This document shows, piece by piece, positions 23,446-34,380 of a stretch of DNA of 64,000 nucleotides. How positions within the stretch are numbered: position 1 is the stretch's first letter; every line of letters begins with the position of its first letter. Made by a program: the position numbers and the translations under genes. The DNA lies in contig JAMXBD010000012.1 of the NCBI GenBank assembly GCA_024138025.1, positions 620,001-684,000 of the forward strand. Direction: 5' to 3'. The notes beneath the pieces were generated by a model. It had not been told where the DNA came from. It worked only from the letters and a program-made list of their open reading frames with translations, and ran no database searches. This DNA comes from Combretum micranthum. Taxonomy: Eukaryota > Streptophyta > Magnoliopsida > Myrtales > Combretaceae.

Positions 23446-24723
23446 ATGTTAATAAAATAACATTAATTCTATTAAATATAGAAAGAGAAATTAATTTTTT
23501 CGAAAATAACCATATGCGCTTTTTTTTTTCTCGCACCAATAATTTAATCCTACAAAGTGTTCCACATTATTCTCCCCTTATTGAATAAAATTTGCCCTCG
23601 AATTTTCATTATTAGCTTGCTTTGTTGATGCAATGATATCCCAAGATGAACATTGGCTCTGATACTTACTGACGCAGTGGAAGAAAAGAGAGATAATTAT
23701 CACGATCTATTGATTCTGCGAATATTCAAAAAATGACAAGTGATAAAATCAAAACACGTTGAATCGCATACGATTGCTAGCAGACAATTTTCTATATTTC
23801 TGTTGATTCTGAGAATATCCAACAAATAAGCATTAAAATTCGCAATTTAAAAACTTAATAAGAATGCAAATTTTGAAAAAAAAAAGAATAAACATTGTAA
23901 TTTGTTGATTCGCACACAAATACTAAAAAGCAATCTCCCATCAACCTGTTGATTCCATAGAATAATAGGAGAGATACCATAGAATATTAGGAGAGATAGA
24001 AGAGACAAAAATATATTTCATCCATCATAAATTCTCAGTCTCAACTAAGGTTGTTAGAACCGGCCCGGACCGGCCGGTTCGAACCGGTTCAACCGGAACC
24101 AGCAATGAAGCGGGCCAGGTTCAACGGTTAGCTCGTTTTTGGTGAAAACCAGATTGACCCGATCGACCCAGGCGATTGAACCGGTCGATCCGGACTGGTT
24201 GACCCGGATCCAAAAATAAAAAAAAAAATTAGAAATTTAAATATTTATTCATATTTTATTATAAATTTATAAAATATAATCATTAAATCATATTTATTTA
24301 ATAATTAATTGATGAATTTGATCCAAATATAGATTTAATTGAGTGATTACACACATATTGATCTCTTATAATTAAATTATCCCTTATATGTTTATTTTTT
24401 GTGACCCCGGTTTGACCCCCGGTGGTACTCGATCCGACCCCTCGACCCCTGATCCCCTAGATTGTCCGAGTCAAATCCTGATCCAGTTTTGACAGCATTG
24501 GTCTGAACTATTAAAAGTCTAATCTATTTATTGGATTGAAAAAAAATCTAATTGAAATAGACTTACATATATAGAAAGGTATTAATGCTATAAAAGAAGA
24601 TACTGTAGCTATTAAAATAACATTAATTTTATTAAATATAGAAAGAAAAATTGTAATCTTCCTAAAATAATCATTTTTTTTTTATGCTTGTACTAATAAT
24701 TTAATCTCGTCACACGTTCCGCA
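23446..24723 (-). mobile_element. TRIM-like LTR element, minus strand, partly truncated
   Basis: Direct repeats 23446-23566 and 24607-24723 share AATAACATTAATT(C/T)TATTAAA and AATAATTTAATC. Read on the minus strand, 24723 to 23670 is the 5' LTR (start TGCGGAACG). A primer-binding-site match to initiator tRNA-Met (GTATCAGAGCCAAT) lies at 23652-23665. The internal region is under 100 bp, and a purine tract (AATAAGGGGAGAA) precedes the 3' LTR start TGTGGAACAC at 23566. The 3' LTR is cut short at its left side. No coding capacity. The 5' LTR is enlarged by the insertion at 24047-24501. Confidence 0.55.
24047..24501. mobile_element. GC-rich hAT-like MITE nested in TRIM LTR
   Basis: The ends AAGGTTGTTAGAACCGG and (reverse complement) AATGCTGTCAAAACTGG are related. 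Repeated CCGG/GGTTCGAACCGG motifs lie near the left end and GACCC motifs near the right. The flanking 8-mers TCTCAACT (24039-24046) and TCTGAACT (24502-24509) differ at one base, consistent with a hAT duplication, although placing them leaves the inverted repeat off by two bases. Strikingly GC-rich against its surroundings. Confidence 0.5.
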
Positions 24724-26002
24724 TCACAATTCGACTCATCATATTGTTTATATATAACAAATGGATTGGGATATTCCTTAAAGTTCTAAACTTTTTCTTT
24801 TCCTATTTCTTCCCCTTAAATTTGCATTGAGAATCCTTTTTTTTTTTTTAAAATGATATTTGTCTCAACACTTTTACAACGTTGTGCTCTTTTTTTTTTT
24901 TTTTTTTTGGCCTTTTCACAACCTAACACTAGGGATAGACGTAGGAATTAACAGTAGGAGGGATCGTTGTTAATATAATCAAAACCATTTCCAAAGAAAA
25001 AAAAAGTACATTTAAATGTGTTGAATAAAAGATTATCAAAGTCTAATTTATTGTTTTTTCTTATCATAAAATTTATCTATGATGGAATCTATATCATTTT
25101 TTTTCAGCAATACCTCTCTCTATATAAATCAAAAGATAGTCATAGAGTAGGAGAGAGAAAAATAAATAAATAAAAGTTTTTTTTTACCAAGCATATAACT
25201 GAAATTTTTAAGATAAACAATGATAAGTTATAATTTTTAAATTAGATTTGAATAGAAGCAAAAATGAAAAAAAGCTATATACAAAAAAATCAATTTTAAA
25301 CTTATTTAATACGATTTTTTTTTTTAAATCGTAACAATGAAATTCATGTCCTTGAACATTGTAAGGCAATATATTATAATATTGATACAAAAAGAAAAAA
25401 ATTAATGAATATCATAAATTTGTAATCCGAAAAGGAAAAAAAAAAAGGTAAAACTAGTAAATATAGCAACTTGGATAAGGATCTGCTAATAAAAAAGCTT
25501 GATATAAACTAATTAAAGTCTAAAATTTTTGAGATTGCTATTAAAACTTCAATAACATTTTTATAATATTCAATATATGGTATGGAGGAAAACGAAAAAA
25601 TGGCTTTCTTTTTATCAATTACCATATATATATTTAATGTACTGAAAATCATAATCAAACTAACATAACATTTTTAGTTTATTTCTTTCAGTCATATAAC
25701 ATTTTTAACTTAAAATACTAGAAATAAAAAGAAACAATATCAATCATTAATATTTGGACTCTGATAGGATAGGTTTTTTTTTTTTTTTTTTTGACTTTCC
25801 AAGGAAAAAATAAAAAATGAAAACCACTGTCGCTAAACCCATGGCTGACAGTTTGAAATTTTATTATACTGGATCATTCCAACGGACTGTGTTGGGCTCT
25901 CTTTCCATTATCTATAAGGAGAATTTTTTTGAGCTGGGTTGCCATGGCCCCTACGGCCCCCCAAGGCTTGTCCCTCTCCCTGCCTGACACTCTGGCTTGC
26001 TT

Positions 26003-26003
<1 letters not shown>
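24724..26003. other. intergenic, nothing recognised
   Basis: AT-rich with several A/T homopolymers. No gene supported. Confidence 0.45.

Positions 26004-26068
<65 letters not shown>
26004..26068 (+). repeat. 65-base poly-C run
   Basis: Uninterrupted C from 26004 to 26068. It creates a spurious proline-rich open frame. The run can form i-motif/G-quadruplex structures, and its exact length may be an assembly artefact. Confidence 0.9.
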
Positions 26069-26458
26069 TGGCTTTTTTGTTCTCTTTTTCTCTGGTGAGA
26101 ATTATTAAACAACATGACTATTTTACCTATTAATTTTACAAACGGACAAAACTATTCAGAAATATATATATAATATATTAATGTACATTTCACTTATTTA
26201 TTTTATATATGTAACATATATATAAATATAGATACATAATTATGTCTATTAATTTGATAATAATGCCACGATTCCCATATAAAAATGCCATCTCCATGCG
26301 GGAATTATTTGGTAACTTAATATCAACATCCCATCTAAATTTATAATGGCTGGAAAAAACGAAGATCTAATTTTGCGATAATACATATAACGGTTTAATA
26401 ATAATAATAATAATAATTACAAAAACATGACATGTGTTTTAGTATTTTTATAGATAAG

Positions 26459-26706
26459 TTATCTGAGATTTGATTTTTGATAAATACGTAACTTATATTT
26501 TTACGTTTTAACAAATAAATATCTCGAGTTTTATTTTTGATAAATACGGGTCATTATTTGTTAAAAAACAAAATTCATATCATTTTTTTGCAGAAGATAC
26601 AAAACACTGGTCACGTATTTGTCAAAAATGAAAACATACGTGATTTATTTGTCAAAACGTAAAAATACAAGTTATTGTATTTGTGAAAAATCAAAACTCT
26701 GATTAT
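26459..26706. mobile_element. foldback/palindromic element
   Basis: The left arm 26459-26553 and right arm 26609-26706 are inverted partners of nearly 100 bp each, sharing TTTTTGATAAATACG, ACGTTTT and AACAAATAAAT. The loop is about 55 bp. Each arm also holds two direct copies of the TTTTTGATAAATACG unit. Transcription would give a long hairpin. No coding. Confidence 0.6.
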
Positions 26707-27587
26707 TTTTCATTTGTAAAGATATTAAAACGAAGATAAGGAAGAAGGCGAGCACCATGCGGAAGAAATATGGGCCCATATAGATGAAAGCATGGACCTA
26801 TGTCAGTGGCCCATATATATGTTAGAATAATCCAGTCCCTACCAAATTTCCATCCAAATTTCCACAAATAGTGGTTACAAACTTTCTTTAAAATGTTTTT
26901 CTCCATGTACAGTTAACTCATATTACTTCCCAAAAACTCTCCCTCTCATCAATCTGACTGAAACATTAAATTCCTGTGGTTTCTGAAAAAAAAAAATAAA
27001 GAATAGGGAAAAAAAAAAAGAAACTCTGATAGTTTCTTTGCAAATTGAATTTGAAGTTAGATGTTTAGAAAAAGTATCTAAGGGTGCTACGATCTAAAGA
27101 CCTCTGGTTAATATAAATTTTTTTTTTTTTTTCCAATTTTCAATTCAACCATGTTTATTTTTAACAAAATTTATCAAATCTTCTTCTTCTTTTTTTCCCC
27201 TCGCAATTTTCTATCCTCAATTTGTAAACTGCCAATGGAACAAACCTGTCAATGAAATCAAGACTGAGGTGTAAACTATATTTTCTCTCATTACTCATAC
27301 AATCTTGTTTTATTTATATTTTCAACATCTTACTTATAAATTTTTTTCTTATATATGTAATTCTTGCTTACGTAAGTAATTGTCCATGTAAACTTTTTCT
27401 TAATTAATATTTTTATACATTTGATATTGTAAACTTTGCATTTGTGAGGTTTAGTAGTCCATTTATATCATTATTCCATTACTTATCTATGTATACATAT
27501 ATATTCTTCTACGTATATGTTTTACCATCACTGTTATGAGTTATTAATCTAAATTATAGAGGCATTATTATCATGGTTAATATTTAG
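26707..27587. other. intergenic, nothing recognised
   Basis: No gene or bounded repeat. Several A/T runs. Confidence 0.4.
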
Positions 27588-27912
27588 GGGAAAATGCAAA
27601 ATACCTTCTAATTTTTAAGGTGGTGTAGATTGGTTATCCGAACTTCAAAAGTATGATTTTGGACCCCCTCATACTATAAACAATTTGCAAATAAGTCCAT
27701 TTTACAATATTTGGTAAAAAAAAGTACATAAATTCACAGTAGAGATTGTACGGATTTGTATGGGGGAATGTATAGACATGGCAGGAATAGGACGATGATG
27801 GACTTATTTACAAATTCATTATAGTTGTGGGGGTTCAAAACCACATTTTTGAAATTTAGAGGATCAATTCGCATCATTCTTAAAGTTTAAGGGGTGTGTT
27901 TGCATTTTAATA
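27588..27912. mobile_element. long-TIR MITE
   Basis: About 110 bp at the left (from GGGAAAATGCAAAATACC to AATAAGTCCA near 27697) is inverted at the right (TGGACTTATTT near 27803 to TTTGCATTTTAA). It is about 325 bp and non-coding. Flanks TTAATATT and TTAATAAT are a possible 8-9 bp duplication. The long arms suggest a Mutator-like origin. Confidence 0.6.
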
Positions 27913-29024
27913 ATGAAACTCTATTATAATCATTATTATTTATTGACTTCTTTTCTTATAGGAGGCTGTAAAAAATGTTCTTAGCCCATCACTCGAGTCT
28001 CACCACCTACCACCCGCCCCCAATGCCGCCCCTTGGTTCTTGGACTTTATGAGGAGGTAAAGGCTTGGGTCGGGCTTTATTCCTTCAGAGCAATTTGATT
28101 TGCAAGTTAGGCCCATTTTACAAAGAACTAACAAAAATATATTAAATTGTAATCTACAAAACCTGTGGTGAGATTTTATTTATTATACTTTGGGGCATTT
28201 CAAAAGTGCTTTTCCTTATTTAAACATTAGAGGAACAAGGCTAGCAAAGGTTTCCTCTTAGCTCACAATTGTTAAGGGATCGATTCTTGCTATAAGTGAA
28301 GGTATCTCCCTTGTGCTTGAGGTCATGGGGTCGATCATTACTAACGTTAGGACATTACTAATTGATCATTTAGAGAGGGTAGCTAAGTCTTCTATAATAG
28401 CGACCGAAGCCAAAACCATTGAGAATTTTTTCATTAGCTAAAGAAAAAAAGGAAGAAGGAAAAAACATCAAAGAAACATGATCATATTCTTAATTACAAC
28501 TCTAAGGAGTAAGGAAGGTCCATAATGGAGAACAAAAATCTTTTCCTCAAGAATAATGAGTTGATATTTCATAACATATTTTAACTATCATTTGTACGCT
28601 CGAGTCTCACTAGATTATCTCCTCCTCCTCCTTAACTTTCCCATCAAGTCATCTCCACATGTTAGTTTTGCACATAATTTCTTTGAGTTTATGTGAAGTA
28701 CGAAACTAATATAGCTCGTAGTTCATACTACCTTCAAATGATTGCGAGGAGACATAAAAACATCAAGAGAAAAATTGTAGATATTAACGAAGAAATGTTT
28801 TACGATAGAGTACCTGAGTGAAACGGTATTTATATGGCCAATCATACATAGTTGGAATAACGAGATTTATATGGCCAAGCATTCATGGCGGGAATAATAT
28901 TCAAATGCTATCCTGTTCTAAAATCTTCACTATAAAAACTTCTAGTGGGATGAAGAATACACAATTTTTTTTTTTTGGTTACATTCACAAGGAGTGCCCA
29001 ATGTTGTGATTAATAGTAGGTATT
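27913..29024. other. intergenic, nothing recognised
   Basis: No domain seen in short open frames such as 28818-29009. No defined repeat ends. Confidence 0.4.
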
Positions 29025-29289
29025 TATTAGCCCATTTATCTATATTTAGTAGTTATATATTTTGGTTATTAGCATATATGTCTATATTTAGTAGTTGTTT
29101 ATATTTTTTGTAGATGTTGTATTTTTCTTTGACTATGTATATTTTGTATCTGTGTATATTTGACAGTTGTATATTTTTAGATCAAATAGTATAGGGTTAA
29201 GCAAAGCATTTTTCTCCTATACATGGAGTTGTAAGATCAATGGAAAAGAACAACGGTCTTTTCTTTTCATTGTCATCTTTCTCTTTTCA
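29025..29289 (+). repeat. 5' LTR of copia element 1
   Basis: Begins TATTAG (a TG start changed to TA, as in the partner LTR) and ends TTTTCA. Contains repeated TATATTTAGTAGTT motifs. Differs from the 3' LTR at scattered sites and by one 1 bp indel, pointing to an old insertion. Confidence 0.85.
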
Positions 29290-29302
29290 TGATATTAGAG
29301 CG
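29290..29302 (+). other. primer binding site, degraded
   Basis: TGATATTAGAGCG immediately after the LTR, related to the initiator tRNA-Met 3' complement used by most plant copia elements. Confidence 0.6.
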
Positions 29303-29352
29303 TAAAGCTTAAAACCTCTTAAAACTCAAAATCTTAATACACAAGTGGTACA

Positions 29353-32300
29353 ATGAGTGGCGGCAGTGGCTGCAATAATCTTAAGAATATTGATAATGCG
29401 ACCTCTCCAGCCATCAACATACCAATCTTAACCGCAGAATAAGTGCAGAAATTAATGGTATTGTTAGAACCTAGTCTTTCTACCGAGAAACTATCTGGTA
29501 AGTCTTCAAGTGGTATGATGAATAGCCATTGGATTATTGATAGCGATGCATCAAATCACATGATAGGTTGCTTTGATTTATTGACTAATGTTATCACAAC
29601 AACACCATCTCCTACCGATCTTCCAAATGGCAAAGTGATGATGAGTTTTGGTTTGGTGTTAAAAATGTTCTTCATATTCATAATTTGTTATGTCATCTTA
29701 TTTCTGCTACACAACTTATTAGAGAATTAAATGCTTTGTAATATTTATTAGCAAGTTTTGTGTGTTATAGGACCTCACCATGATTGAGTGGGTAAAATGA
29801 GAGAGGGAGTTTATTATTATAAGGACGTAGCATTACATATGGCTATGAAGGCAACAGACATAGACTCATATACTTTCTAGCATTTGCGTATCGATCATCC
29901 GTCAAGACAACATCTCTCTCTTATACTTAATGTTTTAAGTAGTAGTAGAGACAATGTTAAATCAGACTTATATGATGTATGTTGTTGTGCAAAGCAAACT
30001 AGATCTCCTTTTCCAACAAGTGAAAATAAAGTTGATGATTTTTTTGAGCTTGTTCATTGTGATCTTTGGGGACCATATCACGTACCTTCATCTTGTGGTG
30101 CACATTATTTTCTTATCATTGTTGATGGTTTTGGGTTTATTTATTGCGTGATAAAAGTAAGGCAAGAAACAGATTAATTGACTTTTGCACTATGGTGAAA
30201 ACACAATTTAGAAAGCTCGTGAAAGTATTAAAAAGTGACAATCGGGTTGAATTCACTACAGGACCTATGCCTAATTTTTATATAATTCATCAAACTTCTT
30301 GTGTAGGCACTCCCCAATAGAATGGACGAGTGGAGCATAGACATAGACATATATTAAATGTAGCCAGAGCCCTTTGTTTTTAGGCACATCTTCCTATTAG
30401 TTTTTGCGGAGAATGTGTCCTTATTATAGCCTATTTAATTAGCCGAACACCCACACCACTTTTGAATGGAAAAACACCATACGAAATTCTTGTTCAACAA
30501 AAACCAACCTACAGTCATGTTTAAATTTTTGGTTATTTATGCTATGTGCATCATAATCCTTGCCAAAAGGATAAATTTAAGTCTCGTTGTAGAAGATGCA
30601 TGCTTGTTGGGTACCTGCATGGTAACAAGGATTGGCGGGTATTTGATCTTGAATTTGAGGAATTTTTTGTTTCTCGTGATATTATATTCCATGAAGTAGT
30701 TTTTCCTTTTGTCACTATTGTTGATTCATCTAGTTCATATCCCAACATCTTAATCCTATACATAATGTGGAATATACGGATTATATAGAGCCTGTTGTGC
30801 GTAGTCTTGCATTTTTTGTAAATATCAAAGTCAAGGGGAGTGATTCATCCTCTCTTGATAAGAATCCTGCTTCACTAATACCATCAATTAGTGATAATGT
30901 TCATGAACAAGCTCTTATAGGTAAGGGGCAATGCATTCGTCATCCTCCATCATATTTGCAAGATTATGTATGTCACACCACTCAACTTGTTCATCCTACT
31001 CTCAAACCCCGTTTCAAAAGGTTTCTTTAGGTATGCCTTATCCCATTACTGATTATATTACTTGTAATAATTTCTTTGCAACTCATACAAAATTCTTGGT
31101 TGCTATTTCTGCTAATGTTGAGCCCAAGAAGTTTTAAGAAGCCATGCAAGATCCAAAGTGGTGTGAGGCAATGAAATAAGAAATTGAGGCATTGGAGTCA
31201 ATGGACACATGGACTTTGAAGGACATATCTCCAAACAAAACACCTATTGGTTGCAACTGGGTATATTGAATTAAGTATAATCCTGGTGGGACTGAGGAAC
31301 ATTTTAAAACTCACCTTGTTGTGTTGGGTAATACTCAGGTTAAAGGGTTAGATTATACCAAAACCTTTATTCCTATTGCAAAGATGACATATGTTCGATG
31401 TTTTTTATCAGTGGCTGTAGCTAAAGGCTAGGAACTTCATCAAATGGATATTAATAATGCATTTATCTATGTTGATCTTGCAGAAGAGGTGTATATGAGA
31501 CCGCCTCCAGGTTTTGCTCCTCCTTCCTAAGAAAGTTTGTCAACTTCGTAAATCTTTATATTGACTTCGTCAAGCTCCTCGTAATTGGTTTGCTAAATTA
31601 GGTAGCACCTTAAAACAACATGGGTTTGTTCAATCTTATGCAGATTATGCCTTATTCATCTATAATCACAATGGTATATTTCTTAGCATCTTAATATATG
31701 TGGATAATTTAATTTTGGCTAGAAATAACACCGATGCATGTGCAAACTTCAAACACTTCTTAAGTACATGTTTTAAATTGAAAGATTTAGGTCCTTCAAA
31801 ATATTTCTTGGGAATTGAAGTAGCTTATGGTTCCAGTGGTCTTTTTCTTTGTCAATAGAGATATGCTCTTGATATTTTATCCGAATGTGGTATGTTAGGT
31901 GCTTGATCAGCTGAATTTCTTATGGAGCAAAATCATTCTCTAACTCTTGTTGTTAAGAATGTTTTTTATGATCTCGGTCAATATTGTTGTCTAGTGGGCG
32001 AACTCATCTATCTTCCTATCACTCGCTTAGAACTTTGTTACTCTATTCATATTCTATTTCAATTTATTAAAGCTCCTAAACAAGCTCATTTTGATGCACG
32101 CATGTATGTGGTACGCTACTTGAAAGCTCATCTTGGTCAAGGTATTATGTTACATGGTTGCAATGACATGTAATTGTATGCTTATTGTGACTCCGATTAA
32201 ACTAGTTGTCTGCTTACTAGATGCTCTCTTACTAGTTACTTCATTACGCTTGGCCAATCTCCTATATTTTGAAAGATAAAGAAGCATGTGACAGTTTCTT

Positions 32301-32558
32301 GTTCTTCCACTAAAGCCGAATATAGAGCAATGGCTAGCACTACATGTGAACTTGTCTCGTTGAAATCATTTTTGGCTTCCTTAGATGTTTTCCATACATC
32401 TCCTACGCAACATTTCTTTGATAGTCAACTTGCTCTCCACATTGCTACTAATCATGTGTTTCACGAGTAAACCAAACAAATTGAGCTTGATTGTCATTAG
32501 GTACGTGAGAAGATTTTTGATCACACCATTGTCACAACTTACATTCGTTCTCATTAGT
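29353..32558 (+). pseudogene. copia gag-pol polyprotein remnant
   Basis: The ATG at 29353 opens a short frame that stops and then passes directly into protease-type sequence (WIIDSDASNHM at about 29527), so nearly all of gag is deleted. The integrase zinc part (HLRIDH, then CCCAKQ) lies at 29881-30000. The integrase core acidic residues are near 30061 (HCDLWGP), 30237 and 30333, with a stop codon just before the last. Reverse transcriptase runs from about 31140 to 32170; its active-site box reads YVDN instead of YVDD at 31697-31708. RNase H includes SCSSTKAEYRAMA near 32296. Many in-frame stops and at least one frameshift break the frame. It cannot encode working proteins. Confidence 0.9.
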
Positions 32559-32660
32559 AACCTGCTAACCTCTTTACCAAGGCACTTAGGAAGTAGCAAT
32601 TCCATTATCTTCTATGCAAGTTAGGCATTCGTGGTCTGTACACTCCAAGTTAGGGGAGAG

Positions 32661-32926
32661 TATTAGCGTATCTATTTATATTTAGTAGTTATATATTTTG
32701 GTTATAAACATATATTTCTATATTTAGTAGTTGTGTATATTTTTTGTAGATGTTTTATTTTTCTTTGACTATGTATATTTTCTATCAGTGTATATTTAGA
32801 GGCTGTATATTCTTAAGTCAAAGAGTATAGGGTTAAGCAAAGAACTTTTTTTCCTATATATGTAGTTGTAAGATCTATGGAAAAGAACAACGATCTTTTC
32901 TTTTCATTGTCGTCTTTCTCTTTTCA
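32661..32926 (+). repeat. 3' LTR of copia element 1
   Basis: Same start (TATTAG) and end (TTTTCA) as the 5' LTR, directly after the purine tract TTAGGGGAGAG. Confidence 0.85.
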
Positions 32927-33163
32927 GTATAAGTATTAATTTACCAAAATTTAAAAATGAGACACTAAATTACTAAAATTTAAGGGCTTGCCATTATCCT
33001 CAGGTTAGACACTACATTATTGAAATCTCCCTTACAGCTCCCACTTGAAAAATAGTTGATTGATACTATAAGGCCTCACGCAACATTGCAGCCATAGTTA
33101 ATTGCTTCCATCATCAACCAATGTTGGTAATAACAGTAATATTAGTCACCTCTATATGATTTC

Positions 33164-33648
33164 AGGTTAATGTTACTTTTGGTATTTAATTTTTGTTCAA
33201 ATGTACAATTTGCTTTTTGAATTTTAAATTAGTAAATATGATATCTGATCAATTCATTAATACCACTTCAACTAATGAGTTAACTCTGTTTGTTGAGTTG
33301 ACACTCTTGGTGAATGGGGTAGTAACACATGTCATGTAACCAATAAAAAGCCTAGAGAATTAGATAATTAAACAAACAGATTAACACAAAACATAAATAT
33401 TTTTTTTTGTTTTTTGATACTAAAGTTTTCAAAACTTAATCTGCTTACTTAATTGTTCAATTTGGTAATATTTGTATTATAATTGCTTGTTTGATTGTCT
33501 AACGTTCTAGGTTTTTTATTTGCTATTTGGCATGTGTCACTTCCCTATTCATTAGGAGCAAATAGAGTCCAGCTTTATTGGCTAAGATAGTATAAATGAA
33601 CACCAAAACTTTAATTAGTTATTAAATAGACCAATATAAAGTTAATCT
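33164..33648. mobile_element. inverted-repeat MITE
   Basis: The left end (AGGTTAATGTTACTTTTGG) and right end (reverse complement AGATTAACTTTATATTGG) form degenerate arms that continue to a matching GAATRGGGWAGTRACACATG motif (about 33312 and, inverted, 33525). About 485 bp, non-coding. No clean target duplication. Confidence 0.45.
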
Positions 33649-33839
33649 AGTGAATTATAAGCTTGCAAAAAATTCAAGTAGCAAACACGATGTTAATCCT
33701 TTTAAATTCATACATATATACTTTAAACTATTTGTAAAATTAGAGGACCATTATTAGAAAACTGTATAATTATATGCATATGAAATTTTTTATGATATTG
33801 TGAACGAGGCTATCGAGTCAATAATCTAACCATTATTAA

Positions 33840-34380
33840 AATATGTTAATGGCCTATTTTGAACATAAGGTTGCTAGAGCCAAAACTAACACACAATTGG
33901 GTTGGACCAACATATCTGGCCCATGCCTTATTAGAAAACTCCTTAATAAGTGTCCTAACCTCAATGATAGGTTTAACATTTGATCGGTCACCTCTGCCTC
34001 ACTCGCCGCTTTGCCCATATGACTCGATCAGGTTAATCCTCGAGTAGTGGTGTTCCCCACTTCCTACACTACTAACCATTAACCACTCACTTGCCCACTA
34101 ATTCACGATTTCTGTAACCATCAAGTCAATCATTTATAAATACTTATCTACCTATCAGAAGATAATTAATGTCACACTCAACTATTTACTCGTATTTGAT
34201 TTTACAAGTTTATCATGACAATTTTTTACTTAAGGATTAGAATGGGCTCGCTGCGCCTGTGCCACTAACCGTGTTTTTATCTATGTAGGTCTAACATTAG
34301 ATATCGATTCGAGCCCAAATCCCTAAGATCCAATTTCTATTGGTTTCGAGCAAGCAATAAAATTAATATAGTAATTGATA
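33840..34380. repeat. possible LTR fragment
   Basis: A locally C-rich stretch with GGTCACCTCTGCCTCACTCG, then a TTTATAAATACTTAT TATA-like box near 34133 and a region rich in TCGAGCCC motifs. This resembles the layout of a plant LTR, but no partner copy is in the window. Function and ends are uncertain. Confidence 0.28.

Larger units (their letters stand above)
29025..32926 (+). mobile_element. Ty1/copia LTR retrotransposon, full span, inactive
   Basis: LTRs at 29025-29289 and 32661-32926 are about 265 bp. A degraded initiator tRNA-Met primer site (TGATATTAGAGCG) directly follows the left LTR, and a purine tract (TTAGGGGAGAG) precedes the right LTR. Flanks GTATT (29020-29024) and GTATA (32927-32931) are a near-match 5 bp duplication. 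The domain order protease, integrase, reverse transcriptase, RNase H is that of copia. It is 3.9 kb, short for the family, because most of gag is missing. Confidence 0.9.

Noticed and set aside
25939..26133. Proline-rich open frame
   Set aside because: The proline run is only the 65-base C homopolymer; flanking codons show no domain.
28265..28345. tRNA-like T-arm motif (GGATCGATTC)
   Set aside because: No cloverleaf with acceptor, D and anticodon arms could be formed around it.
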